Part shown: in pieces, positions 6,937 through 16,553 of the stretch
Layout: the number at the start of each line of letters is the position of its first letter
How positions within the stretch are numbered: position 1 is the first letter of the stretch
From: Kutzneria sp. CA-103260
Lineage (GTDB): Bacteria > Actinomycetota > Actinomycetes > Mycobacteriales > Pseudonocardiaceae
NCBI RefSeq assembly: GCF_018263855.1
Contig: NZ_CP073318.1
Span: forward strand, 868,001 to 932,000
Reading direction: 5' to 3'
Length of the DNA stretch: 64,000 nt
Translations under genes and position numbers: made by a program
The notes under the pieces: model-generated
Databases searched by the model: none
Told to the model about the DNA's origin: nothing
The model's input: the letters and a program-made list of their open reading frames with translations, nothing else

Positions 6937-9881
6937 CAACCACGGAAACCGCCTTCGCGCGGCGGCTCGCCGTCAGCGACAAGCTGAGCCACCTCGTGCT
7001 GCCGCCGCGGATGACCGCCATGGTCAACACCTTCGTCGAGGGTGTCGGCCGAATCGACCTGGCCCGGCTGTCCGAGGCCGTTTCCCTTGCCGCGCAGGCG
7101 TGTCCCGGAATGCGGCTGGCGCTGACTCCGGAGGAGCCGGTGTGGCGAGACACCGGTGTCGCGCCCCAGGTTCGGGTCGTGAACGCCGCGTCGTTCACCT
7201 TGGACGCGCCCTGGGTCAGCGAGGGCCTGGTGACGGAAGGCGGTCCCACGTCTGAGGTCGTGCTGATCGACGGTCCTGACCCGACAGTGCTGTTCCGGGC
7301 ACACCACGCCGTCGCCGACGGGATCGGCGTCCGGACCTGGATTCTCGACGTGTTCCGGGCCCTGCGCGGGGAATCTCCCGTCGGAGCCGACGATGCGCGC
7401 AACATCGACGAGCTGGTGGCCGAACTGCCCGTGCCCGACGGTGAACCGGAGCCGCTGGAGCCGGAGCCGTCCCTGCTGCCCCGGCCGGCCGAGTTCACCG
7501 AGCGCCGGCACTTCTGGCGTCGGCGCACCGTTCCCGGCAACCACCCCGCCGCGGTAGCCAAGGTCGCCGCCGCGCTCACCGCCTTTGGCGGCGTGGAGCA
7601 GGGTGTGTTCTGGGTGCCGGTGGACCTGCGCCGGCACGTGCCGGGGCTGCGGTCGACAGCCAACCTGGTCCGGATCGTCCCGCTGCGGACCTGGTGGGGT
7701 GAGAGCTGGGAACAGGTGCAGGACCGGTTGTTGGCCACGCTGTCCGACAACTGCGAGCTGCTTCAGCAACTGGACTTCGACGACCTGGCCGCGGCCCCGC
7801 TGGCGGCAGTCCTGGAGTTCTTCGACAGCAACGAGCAGGAGGCCGTCCGGATCACCGCGGACCGCTACGGCGGCAGCGCCGCGGTCTCGCACGTGGGCCG
7901 GTACACGACGGCCGAGGTGTCCACCGAGTCGTTCGAGGCGACGACTGTGTACGGTCTACCGAGCCAGGGTTACGCCGGTTTCCCGCTGTTCGACATCACC
8001 GAGTTCGACGGCCGCACCGAGATCGTGGCCACCTGGTACGACGGGCCCGGCCTGACGGACCGGGTCGACTCGTTGCTCGACGCCATCGCCGAAGCCTTGG
8101 CCCCAGCTGCTTTCCGACAGTGGCCCGGCAACAACACCCAGCGCGACCTGCCGGCGTCGCCAACGCTGACCACCCTGTTCGCCGAGCAGGTGGCGCGGAC
8201 TCCGGACGCGGTGGCGCTCGACGGCCCGCAGGGGCCCATGACCTACGCGGAGCTGGATCGCCAAGCTGCCTCCGTGGCGGCGGTGCTGCTCGCAGGCGGC
8301 GTGCGGCCGGACACCGTGGTCGGCATCGTCGCCGACCGAACCCCGTCCACCATCGCCGCCATCTGGGGCGTGTTGAAGGCTGGGGCTGCCTTTCTCCCGC
8401 TGGATCCCCGTCACCCGGACAGCCGGCTCCACGAGCTCCTTGTCGATGCCGACGCCCGGTTCTGCCTGGCTTCGCAAGGCAATGCCGACCGGGTCGCCGG
8501 CTTCGACGTGGTCGTCCTCGACTCGGTGCCCGACGCGCCCGCGCCGCCGGACAGTGTCGAGCCCGGTGACTTGGCGTACCTGATCTACACCTCCGGTTCG
8601 ACCGGGCGGCCCAAGGGCGTGCAGATCGAGCACCGCGGCATCGTCAACTACAGCCTCTGGGCCGCGCGGGCCTATGGCTTCGACCACACCATCCGGATTC
8701 CGCTGATCGCGCCGATGTCGTTCGACTGGATGTGCAACACCCTGTTCCCGCCGCTGCTGGCCGGGGCGACGGTGGTGCTGGTGCCCGAGGAGCCCGATCA
8801 CGTTGTGCTGCGCCGCATGCTCACCGAGTCCGGCGCGAACGCGGCCTCGCTGACCCCCGTGCACCTGGACCTACTGTCCACAATGGACGTAAAACCGTCC
8901 GGCTACAAGTTCGTGGTCTCCTGCGGCGAGGCGCTGTCCGTCGATCTCGCCGCACGGGTCCAGGAGTTGTTCGGCTGCCGGGTCATCAACGCCTACGGGC
9001 CCACCGAGGCCACCGTCGCCTGCACCGCCGCCGTCTACCGGGGCGAGACCGGGCCCGGCAACCTCACCATCGGTGTACCCGGCGACAACACCCAGGTCTT
9101 CCTGCTCGACGGGCACCGCCGGCACGTGGCCCCGGGCGACATCGGCGAGATCTTCCTGGCCGGGACCCAACTCGCCCGCGGCTACCACCGCCGGCCCGAC
9201 CTCACCCGCGACCGCTTCGTCTGCCTCGCCGACGGCACTCGTGCCTACCGCACCGGCGACCTCGGCCGCCTCCGGCCTGACGGCACCCTGGAGTGCCTGG
9301 GCCGGGTCGACCGCCAGATCAAGGTCAACGGCTTCCGCGTCGAACCGGACGAGGTCGCCCGCGCTCTGGAACGCCATCCCGGCGTCCGGGCGGCCGTGGT
9401 CACCGGGGTGCGGCGCGGGCGGGGACAGGTGCTGTGCGGGTACGCCGTCGCCGAGGCGGATCCCGTGCTGCTACGGGAGTTCCTGGCCGGCTTGTTGCCC
9501 GCGCACATGGTGCCGGCGGTGATCACCGTGCTGCCGGAGCTGCCGGTCAGCCGGAACGGGAAGGTGGATGTCGGCGCACTGCCGGATCCCTTCGCGAGCG
9601 AGCGGGTTAAAGGCGGCGGCGAGGCCGTGGCTGTCGGTGACACCGCCGCGGTGGCCGGGATCTGGGCCCGGGTGCTCGACCTCGACCCGTCCGCCATCGC
9701 CGGCGACTCCGACTTCACGCAGCTCGGCGGCACCTCCGTGGCCATGATCCAGATGGTCGCGGCGGTGTGCGCCGAGGTGGTCGGGCCGGCCGGCGAGCCG
9801 GCGTTCATGCGCCGGCTGCCCGAGATCATCGCCGCGCCGACGCTGGCCGCGGTGTGCGCACTCGCGGAGGAGACACGGTGA
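6933..9881 (+). CDS. NRPS single module: condensation-adenylation-carrier
   Basis: 982 residues. Residues about 10-390 are a condensation domain with active-site HHAVADG (HH at 124-125). Residues about 410-890 are an adenylation domain (LIYTSGSTGRPKG near 550, NAYGPTEAT, YRTGDLGRLRPDG, and the catalytic Lys in RNGKVDVGALP). Residues about 905-982 are a carrier domain with the phosphopantetheine serine in QLGGTSVAM. There is no thioesterase, reductase or epimerase domain. A manual alignment to GrsA suggests a specificity code near D-W-N-S-V-C-A-V-A-K, which I cannot assign to an amino acid. The condensation domain could accept an acyl chain activated by the FAAL (inference). Overlaps both neighbours by four bases. 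Confidence 0.92.
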   Translation: MTTTETAFARRLAVSDKLSHLVLPPRMTAMVNTFVEGVGRIDLARLSEAVSLAAQACPGMRLALTPEEPVWRDTGVAPQVRVVNAASFTLDAPWVSEGLVTEGGPTSEVVLIDGPDPTVLFRAHHAVADGIGVRTWILDVFRALRGESPVGADDARNIDELVAELPVPDGEPEPLEPEPSLLPRPAEFTERRHFWRRRTVPGNHPAAVAKVAAALTAFGGVEQGVFWVPVDLRRHVPGLRSTANLVRIVPLRTWWGESWEQVQDRLLATLSDNCELLQQLDFDDLAAAPLAAVLEFFDSNEQEAVRITADRYGGSAAVSHVGRYTTAEVSTESFEATTVYGLPSQGYAGFPLFDITEFDGRTEIVATWYDGPGLTDRVDSLLDAIAEALAPAAFRQWPGNNTQRDLPASPTLTTLFAEQVARTPDAVALDGPQGPMTYAELDRQAASVAAVLLAGGVRPDTVVGIVADRTPSTIAAIWGVLKAGAAFLPLDPRHPDSRLHELLVDADARFCLASQGNADRVAGFDVVVLDSVPDAPAPPDSVEPGDLAYLIYTSGSTGRPKGVQIEHRGIVNYSLWAARAYGFDHTIRIPLIAPMSFDWMCNTLFPPLLAGATVVLVPEEPDHVVLRRMLTESGANAASLTPVHLDLLSTMDVKPSGYKFVVSCGEALSVDLAARVQELFGCRVINAYGPTEATVACTAAVYRGETGPGNLTIGVPGDNTQVFLLDGHRRHVAPGDIGEIFLAGTQLARGYHRRPDLTRDRFVCLADGTRAYRTGDLGRLRPDGTLECLGRVDRQIKVNGFRVEPDEVARALERHPGVRAAVVTGVRRGRGQVLCGYAVAEADPVLLREFLAGLLPAHMVPAVITVLPELPVSRNGKVDVGALPDPFASERVKGGGEAVAVGDTAAVAGIWARVLDLDPSAIAGDSDFTQLGGTSVAMIQMVAAVCAEVVGPAGEPAFMRRLPEIIAAPTLAAVCALAEETR

Positions 9882-11080
9882 ACTTCGAGCTGGACGACGT
9901 CCGGATCTTCGACGGCGAGCGGGTGATCGGCAACGGCCGGGTGCGGGTGCGCGACGGCGTGATCACTAAGGTGGCCGAGCGGCCCGGGGCGCCGACCCAC
10001 ACCCTGCTGCCGGGGCTGATCGACGCCCACACCCACGTCTTCGGCTGGGCGGACAACCTCCGGCAGGCGCTGGCCTACGGCGTCACCACCGAGCTGGACA
10101 TGTTCGCCTACCCGCCGTCGCTGGCCAACGAGCTCTGCGGCGCGTCGGAGAAAGCCACCGACATGGCCGAGCTGTTCAGCGCCGGCACCGTGGTCAGCCC
10201 GCCCGGCGGCTACGGCAGCGTGGTCATGCCGGACATGCCCACCCTGGCCGGTCCCCACGACGCCGAAGCCTTTGTCGCCGCCCGGATTGCCGAGGGCTCG
10301 CGCTACGTCAAAGTCGTCATCGACAACGGCGCGAACCATGGCATCTCCGTGCCCACACTGGATCTGGACACGATCAAGGCCGTCGCCGACGCCGCGCGGG
10401 CCCGAGGCAGACGGACCGTCGCGCACATCCACGACGCGGTCGGGGTGCGGTTGGCCCTGAGAGCCGGGGTGGATGCCGTTACCCACGTGCCGCTGTCCGA
10501 AGTTCTCGATGACGACATCGTGCGCCTGGCCAGCAGTCACGTGTTCATCCCGACGTTGGCCACCATGGAAATGACCGTCGGCGCACCGGGCGGCCGCGAC
10601 CTGGCCCGTGATCCACGGCTGAACCTGCCGGAGCGGTTGCGGGCGGCGATCGGGGAGAGCCACGACAGCCTGGCGGGTGTCCACTTGGGACCGGACGCCG
10701 ACTTCGCCAACGCCCTGGAGAGTGTACGACGCCTGCACGAAGCCGGCGTGGTGCTGCTGGTCGGCACCGACGCCGACGACGCGCCGCTCAGGCCGGCCCC
10801 GGTGGTGCACGGGGCGAGCATCCACCGTGAGCTCGAACTGTTGGTCATGGCCGGCCTCAACCCGGTGCAGGCATTGACCGCGGCCACCGCCGGCCCGGCT
10901 GTCCACTTCGGACTCGAAGACCGTGGACTGATCCGGCCGGGGCGGCGGGCCGACCTGTTGCTCGTCGCGGGCGACCCGACCGAGGAGATCACCGCCACCA
11001 GGGACATCGCCGCCGTCTGGCGCCAGGGCGTGCCCTGCGACCGGGACAAAGCCCTGGCCGGCCAACAAGATGTGGAGTGA
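9878..11080 (+). CDS. Amidohydrolase (imidazolonepropionase-like)
   Basis: 400 residues, metal-dependent amidohydrolase superfamily. Metal ligands are visible as DAHTH (His51 and His53), VAHIHDAVG, DAVTHVPL and the late Asp in GTDADDAPLRP; a Lys in SRYVKVVIDNG could be the carboxylated bridging residue. It ends with the usual HFGLEDRGLIRPGRRADLLLV segment. The GTG start overlaps the NRPS stop, so it is part of the operon. It may hydrolyse, deprotect or cyclise an amide of the peptide product (inference); the substrate is unknown. A second, unrelated-locus member of the superfamily lies at 34718. Confidence 0.88.
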   Translation: MNFELDDVRIFDGERVIGNGRVRVRDGVITKVAERPGAPTHTLLPGLIDAHTHVFGWADNLRQALAYGVTTELDMFAYPPSLANELCGASEKATDMAELFSAGTVVSPPGGYGSVVMPDMPTLAGPHDAEAFVAARIAEGSRYVKVVIDNGANHGISVPTLDLDTIKAVADAARARGRRTVAHIHDAVGVRLALRAGVDAVTHVPLSEVLDDDIVRLASSHVFIPTLATMEMTVGAPGGRDLARDPRLNLPERLRAAIGESHDSLAGVHLGPDADFANALESVRRLHEAGVVLLVGTDADDAPLRPAPVVHGASIHRELELLVMAGLNPVQALTAATAGPAVHFGLEDRGLIRPGRRADLLLVAGDPTEEITATRDIAAVWRQGVPCDRDKALAGQQDVE

Positions 11081-11083
11081 GAC

Positions 11084-12268
<1,185 letters not shown>

Positions 12269-12272
12269 GTCG

Positions 12273-12307
12273 AGCGAGGGGAGCGCCCGGCGGGTGCTCC
12301 CCTCGCT
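12273..12307. terminator. Bidirectional intrinsic terminator
   Basis: Perfect 12-bp arms (AGCGAGGGGAGC / GCTCCCCTCGCT) around an 11-nt centre that can itself pair (CCCG/CGGG). It lies exactly between the convergent P450 and fusion-protein genes and can serve both strands. Confidence 0.75.
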
Positions 12308-12310
12308 GGT

Positions 12311-14335
12311 TCAGCGCTCCCCGAACAGCAGGACCACGCGGGACGTGTCGGGCTGCCGGGGATCGAAGGTCGGCGGCATGGGGCGGTCGTGCTCAGCGGC
12401 GACCTCAGCCAGGTCGCGGGTGTGGGCCCGCCAGCCGTGAGTGGTGATCCACTCGGTCGGCTCGGCGGTGGACTCGTTGCGCCACAACGAGACCAGCGTG
12501 GCCAGGGCCTCGTCCTGGCCGGTGGCCAGGACCTGCCGGGCCGGCTCGGTGAGCAGCATGTGCCGGGTCAGCGCCTCGACGGCGATCCGGCTGCCGGGCG
12601 CGCTCAGCTTGGTGATCTTCGCCAGCATCCGGTCGGTGTCCTGCTCGGTCAGGTACACCACCAGTCCCTCGACCAGCCAGGCGGTGGGCAGCGTCGGGTC
12701 GAAGCCGTCGTCCAGCAGGCTCTGCGCCCAGTTGCCCCGCAGGTCGGCCGTCACCACGACCCGGTCGCACGACGGACGCGCACCCAGCCGGCCCAATACG
12801 GATTCCTTGACCTGCAACACATCGGCCCGGTCCACTTCGAACACTCGCACGCCGTCGGCCCACGGCAGCCGGAACGCCCGGCTGTCCAGGCCGGCGGCCA
12901 CCACGACCACCTGGGGACAGCCGGCGGCCAGCAGGAAGTCGTCGAACAGCCGGGTCCGCAGCGCGACGTAGTCGCCCATCGCCGACCGGACCACGGTGTT
13001 GTCCTCGTCGTACCGCTGCGCCTGCCAGATCCCGGAAGCCCGCACGAAGTCGGCGGCCAGCTCGTCGTCGAAGAGCCGATCGGGCCGCATGCTCTCCTCG
13101 GCCCGCGCCATGGCCACGCCCAGCGCCGTCGAACCGACCTCCGACAGGGCAGCCAGCTCGCGCAGCCGGTCCTCCACGATGTCGGCCGCCCGTTCCGCGC
13201 CCCGCATGTCGAGGATCTCCTGCCGCAGCACGGCCACCGCCGCCCGCATCTGCTCGTCGGCGGCCACGTCCAATACCGCTTGCTGGAGCTCGGCGGCGGT
13301 GGCCTGGCTGAGGTCGATCCGCCGGGCCACGCCGGCGTCGACCGCCGCGGCCGTCACGTCCTGGTGGTCGATCAGCTCCGGCGCCAACAGCAGGGGAGTG
13401 CCCTCGCGGACCGCGGTCATGATCGACCCCATGCCGCCGTTGTTCAGGTACACAGCGGCACGGGACAGCACCGGGCGCTGCGGAACCCAGGAGCGCACCT
13501 CGAAGTTCGGCGGGTACTCCCGGCCGCCGTCGTCCTCGCCGCCGAGGGAGAGCACGATGTGCCAGTCGAGATCGCCGAAGGCCTCGATGCACAACGTGAT
13601 GAAGTCGCCGTCCTGCCGGACCATGGATCCCAGCGACGCAAGCAGGACCGGCTTGCCGTCGGTCGGCGGTTGCCAGTCGCCCGCATACGATCGACCGTCG
13701 ACCGCGGGCCCGACGAACTGGAGATGGGGCCCGAACTTCTCGCGGTCGGGCTGGAAGCTGGGCGGCAGGAAGGCCAACCCCAGCTCACGAGTGGCGGCGG
13801 CCTCGTCCTCGCCCAAACCGAGCTCCGCCTTGGCCTTGCCCAGCCGGCCGGCCAGGTCGAGCAGCTCCGGATCGCCCAGGTCGGGGAAGGCCCGCGCCAG
13901 CCGCTGCGGCCGCCAGTCCACGTTCCGGTCGAACGCGAAGTGCAGGTGGGTCACCACCGCCGGCACCTGCCAGCGCCGGGCCAGGACGGAGGCCACGTCG
14001 AACATCAGCGCGTCGGCGACGACCAGGTCCGGCCGTTCCTCCGCCAGCCCGGCCGCCAGGTCGTCGACCAGCAGCAGACTCTGCTCCACGAACCGCAGGC
14101 CCATCAGGGTCGCCTTGACCGTGGTCACCTCATCCATACCGGCGAAGGTGGCGTTGCGGGCCATCGCCTCCGGGTAGGCGAGCAGCCGGGCGCCGGTTCG
14201 CGCCACCGCTTCCGCGTGCGACTCGCTCGTGGCATAGGTGACGTGATGCCCGCGCCGCACCAGCTCCTCGGCGAAGTTCAGGGTCGGGTAGACGTGGCCG
14301 TACAGAGGCAGGCTCAGATAAGCGATGTTGGCCAT
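12311..14335 (-). CDS. Glycosyltransferase-methyltransferase fusion
   Basis: 674 residues joining two enzymes. Residues 1 to about 390 are an MGT-type GT-B glycosyltransferase (MANIAYLSLPLYGHVYPT, then VYLNNGGMGSIMTAVREGTP). Residues about 395-674 are a SAM-dependent methyltransferase of the Rv0145/TIGR00027, leucine-carboxyl-methyltransferase-like family (VVVVAAGLDSRAFRLPW, then AWLVEGLVVYLTEQDTDRML). In the glycosyltransferase, the usual HxGG of the donor loop reads NNGG, so the conserved His is absent. The reading frame is continuous with no sign of a sequencing error. It converges on the biosynthetic operon and probably glycosylates and methylates the same product (inference). Confidence 0.85.
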   Translation of the reverse strand: MANIAYLSLPLYGHVYPTLNFAEELVRRGHHVTYATSESHAEAVARTGARLLAYPEAMARNATFAGMDEVTTVKATLMGLRFVEQSLLLVDDLAAGLAEERPDLVVADALMFDVASVLARRWQVPAVVTHLHFAFDRNVDWRPQRLARAFPDLGDPELLDLAGRLGKAKAELGLGEDEAAATRELGLAFLPPSFQPDREKFGPHLQFVGPAVDGRSYAGDWQPPTDGKPVLLASLGSMVRQDGDFITLCIEAFGDLDWHIVLSLGGEDDGGREYPPNFEVRSWVPQRPVLSRAAVYLNNGGMGSIMTAVREGTPLLLAPELIDHQDVTAAAVDAGVARRIDLSQATAAELQQAVLDVAADEQMRAAVAVLRQEILDMRGAERAADIVEDRLRELAALSEVGSTALGVAMARAEESMRPDRLFDDELAADFVRASGIWQAQRYDEDNTVVRSAMGDYVALRTRLFDDFLLAAGCPQVVVVAAGLDSRAFRLPWADGVRVFEVDRADVLQVKESVLGRLGARPSCDRVVVTADLRGNWAQSLLDDGFDPTLPTAWLVEGLVVYLTEQDTDRMLAKITKLSAPGSRIAVEALTRHMLLTEPARQVLATGQDEALATLVSLWRNESTAEPTEWITTHGWRAHTRDLAEVAAEHDRPMPPTFDPRQPDTSRVVLLFGER

Positions 14336-14395
14336 ATGCCATGGTCACGCCGCGGCCCGCGCCTCCCGCGGCGCGGGCGCGGACTTCTGATGAAT

Positions 14396-14653
14396 CTAGT
14401 AGTCCTGGCGGGGCCGGGGGCGGCCGGCGACGAACCAGAGCAGGCTGCCCAGGAACGGCAGGCAGAGGATCACGAAGAACCAGAGGATCTTGGCGCCGCA
14501 GCCGATGTCGGCGCCGAGGATGCTGAACAGCGCCGCCAGGAAGAAGACGATCAGGAACAGGCCGACGGCCACCAGCACCACCATCATGAGGATGCCGATG
14601 CCCTGGGCGGCCGTGTCCTGGCTGATGCTCATCGCCTGTGCGAGGTGTGACAT
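14396..14653 (-). CDS. Small PLDc_N-type membrane protein
   Basis: 85 residues with two hydrophobic segments (about 18-45 and 56-75). The second, KILWFFVILCLPFLGSLLWF followed by a basic GRPRPRQ tail, is the pattern of the phospholipase-D nuclease N-terminal (PLDc_N) membrane domain common in actinobacteria. There is no catalytic domain. Two candidate starts exist, residue 1 or the Met at residue 8. Function unknown; probably a monocistronic gene. Confidence 0.7.
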   Translation of the reverse strand: MSHLAQAMSISQDTAAQGIGILMMVVLVAVGLFLIVFFLAALFSILGADIGCGAKILWFFVILCLPFLGSLLWFVAGRPRPRQDY

Positions 14654-14751
14654 GCCACGAAGCTAGGGGCCGCCCGGGTGCGCGGGCATCGATCTGACGG
14701 TGGTCGGCGGCGTACTACTTTTGTCGAACGCTGCCGGAAATCGACATTCGC

Positions 14752-14775
14752 TTGCCTGAGAGCGGGACTCGCGAG
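14752..14775 (-). repeat. 24-nt dispersed repeat, single copy
   Basis: On the minus strand it starts CTCGCGAGTCCCGCTCTCAG and begins one base after the stop codon of the flavin reductase. All 24 bases recur after the ltp2 stop (43106-43129), 28 kb away, and 21 bases recur at 43150-43170. Each copy follows, or forms, the 3' end of a gene in the same relative orientation. Confidence 0.8.
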
Positions 14776-14776
14776 G

Positions 14777-15355
14777 TTACTGGGCCAGCAGTTGTTCGAA
14801 GGGGGTGAAGGTGTCGGCGGGCTTCTCGGTGGTGCGGAGGCCAGTGGCCCGGTCGGCGAGTTCGGCCCCGGCCCGGCGGACCCGGTCGTGCAGCGAGGGG
14901 CTGCCGAAGTCCGACGAGGCGGCGTAGACGCCGGTCGGGGTGACCTCGGCCCGCAGGTAGGCGAACATCGGCCGCAGCTGGTAGTCGAGCACCAGCGAAT
15001 GCCGCTCGGTTCCGCCGGTGGCGGCGATCAGCACCGGCTTGCCGACCAGGGAGTCCTTGTCCAGCACGTCGAAGAACGACTTGAACAGTCCGCTGTAGGA
15101 GGCGGTGAACACCGGCGTGACGGCGATCAGCGCGTCGGCGGCGGTCACGGTCTCGATGGCGGCGGACAGCTTCGGGCTGGGGAAGCCGGTCAGCATGTTG
15201 TTGGTGACGTCCACGGCGATGTCCCGCAGCTCGATCACCGTCACTTCGGCATCGCCGCCCAGAGCCTCCCGGGTGGCGGCGGCCAGCTGGTCGGCCAGCA
15301 GCCGCGTGGAGGACGGCTGGCTCAGGCCGGCCGTCACGACCGCGATGGCAGTCAC
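14777..15355 (-). CDS. NAD(P)H-dependent FMN reductase (CE1759 type)
   Basis: 192-residue flavodoxin-fold reductase that supplies reduced FMN. It has the N-terminal AVVTAGLSQPSSTRLLADQL phosphate-binding region and the TPVFTASYSGLFKSFFDVLD segment. The GTG start overlaps the stop of the luciferase-like gene upstream (GTGA), and these two families are regularly paired, so this is very likely its dedicated flavin supplier. The gene ends one base before the 24-nt dispersed repeat. Confidence 0.85.
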   Translation of the reverse strand: MTAIAVVTAGLSQPSSTRLLADQLAAATREALGGDAEVTVIELRDIAVDVTNNMLTGFPSPKLSAAIETVTAADALIAVTPVFTASYSGLFKSFFDVLDKDSLVGKPVLIAATGGTERHSLVLDYQLRPMFAYLRAEVTPTGVYAASSDFGSPSLHDRVRRAGAELADRATGLRTTEKPADTFTPFEQLLAQ

Positions 15356-16428
15356 GCGGACACCTTCTTCTGCTTCAGCGATTCGTGGGTGGGGGCGTCG
15401 GGCACGGTGGCCGGCCGCTTGGCGTCGAGTTCCTTGCGCAGCACCGGAACGATCTCGCCGAGCAGGTCCAGCTGCTCCAGCACGGTCTTCAGCGGCAGGC
15501 CGGCGTGGTCCATCAGGAACAGCTGGCGCTGGTAGTCGCCGAAGTGCTCGCGGAAGGTCAGCGTCTTGTCGATGACCTCCTGCGGGCTGCCGACGGTCAG
15601 CGGCGTCTGCGAGGTGAAGTCCTCCAGCGACGGCCCGTGCCCGTAGACCGGGGCGTTGTCGAAGTACGGCCGGAACTCGCGCACCGCGTCCTGCGAGTTG
15701 CGGCGCATGAACACCTGTCCGCCGAGGCCGACAATGGCCTGGTCGGCGCTGCCGTGGCCGTAGTGCTCGAACCGCTGCCGATACAGCTGGATCAGCTGCT
15801 GGAAGTGGTAGGTGGGCCAGAAGATGTGGTTGGCGAAGAAGCCGTCGCCGTAGTACGCGGCCTGCTCGGCGATCTCCGGGCTGCGGATCGAGCCGTGCCA
15901 CACGAACGGCGGCACGCCGTCCAGCGGCCGGGGCGTGGAGGTGAACTCCTGCAACGGGGTGCGGAACTTGCCCGACCAGTTCACCACATCCTCGCGCCAC
16001 AGCTTGTGCAGCAGCGCGTAGTTCTCCACCGCCAGCGGGATGCCCTGGCGGATGTCCTGGCCGAACCACGGGTACACCGGGCCGGTGTTGCCGCGGCCCA
16101 TCATCAGGTCCACCCGGCCGTCGGCCAGGTGCTGCAGCATGGCGAAGTCCTCGGCGATCTTCACCGGGTCGTTGGTGGTGATCAGCGTGGTCGAGGTGGA
16201 CAGGATGATCTTGTCGGTCCTCGCCGCCACGTAGCCGAGCATGGTGGTGGGCGAGGAGGGCACGAACGGCGGGTTGTGGTGCTCGCCGGTGGCGAACACG
16301 TCCAACCCGACCTCCTCGGCCTTGAGCGCGATCGTGACCATCGCCTTGATCCGCTCGGCCTCCGTCGGCGTCACGCCGGTGGTGGGGTCGGTGGTCACGT
16401 CGCCGACCGTGAACACTCCGAACTGCAT
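15352..16428 (-). CDS. LLM-class flavin-dependent oxidoreductase (CE1758 type)
   Basis: Luciferase-like monooxygenase of 358 residues from the chosen start (MQFGVFTVGDV). Typical features are the VGLDVFATGEHHNPPF stretch, STSTTLITTNDPVKIAEDFA, LADGRVDLMMGRGNTGPVYP and the AAYYGDGFFANHIFW segment. Uses FMNH2 and oxygen, delivered by the overlapping reductase gene. The frame is open 14 codons further upstream, but GAGAGGAG lies just ahead of the ATG at 16428. Natural substrate unknown. Confidence 0.87.
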   Translation of the reverse strand: MQFGVFTVGDVTTDPTTGVTPTEAERIKAMVTIALKAEEVGLDVFATGEHHNPPFVPSSPTTMLGYVAARTDKIILSTSTTLITTNDPVKIAEDFAMLQHLADGRVDLMMGRGNTGPVYPWFGQDIRQGIPLAVENYALLHKLWREDVVNWSGKFRTPLQEFTSTPRPLDGVPPFVWHGSIRSPEIAEQAAYYGDGFFANHIFWPTYHFQQLIQLYRQRFEHYGHGSADQAIVGLGGQVFMRRNSQDAVREFRPYFDNAPVYGHGPSLEDFTSQTPLTVGSPQEVIDKTLTFREHFGDYQRQLFLMDHAGLPLKTVLEQLDLLGEIVPVLRKELDAKRPATVPDAPTHESLKQKKVSA

Positions 16429-16492
16429 GTCCGCTGCTCCTCTCGATCCGCCCTGTACTTGAACACTCAACTACCTGGCTGGGGAGAGTATT

Positions 16493-16514
16493 CCACGGCC
16501 GGTGGCGGCCGTGG
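16493..16514 (-). terminator. Hairpin after the WD40 regulator gene
   Basis: Perfect 9-bp stem CCACGGCCG/CGGCCGTGG with a 4-nt loop, about 40 nt past the stop of the large regulator gene. No clear U-tract. Confidence 0.5.
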
Positions 16515-16553
16515 GAGAGTTGTCGCTCACAACGGTGGGCGGGGGAGAGCGGA

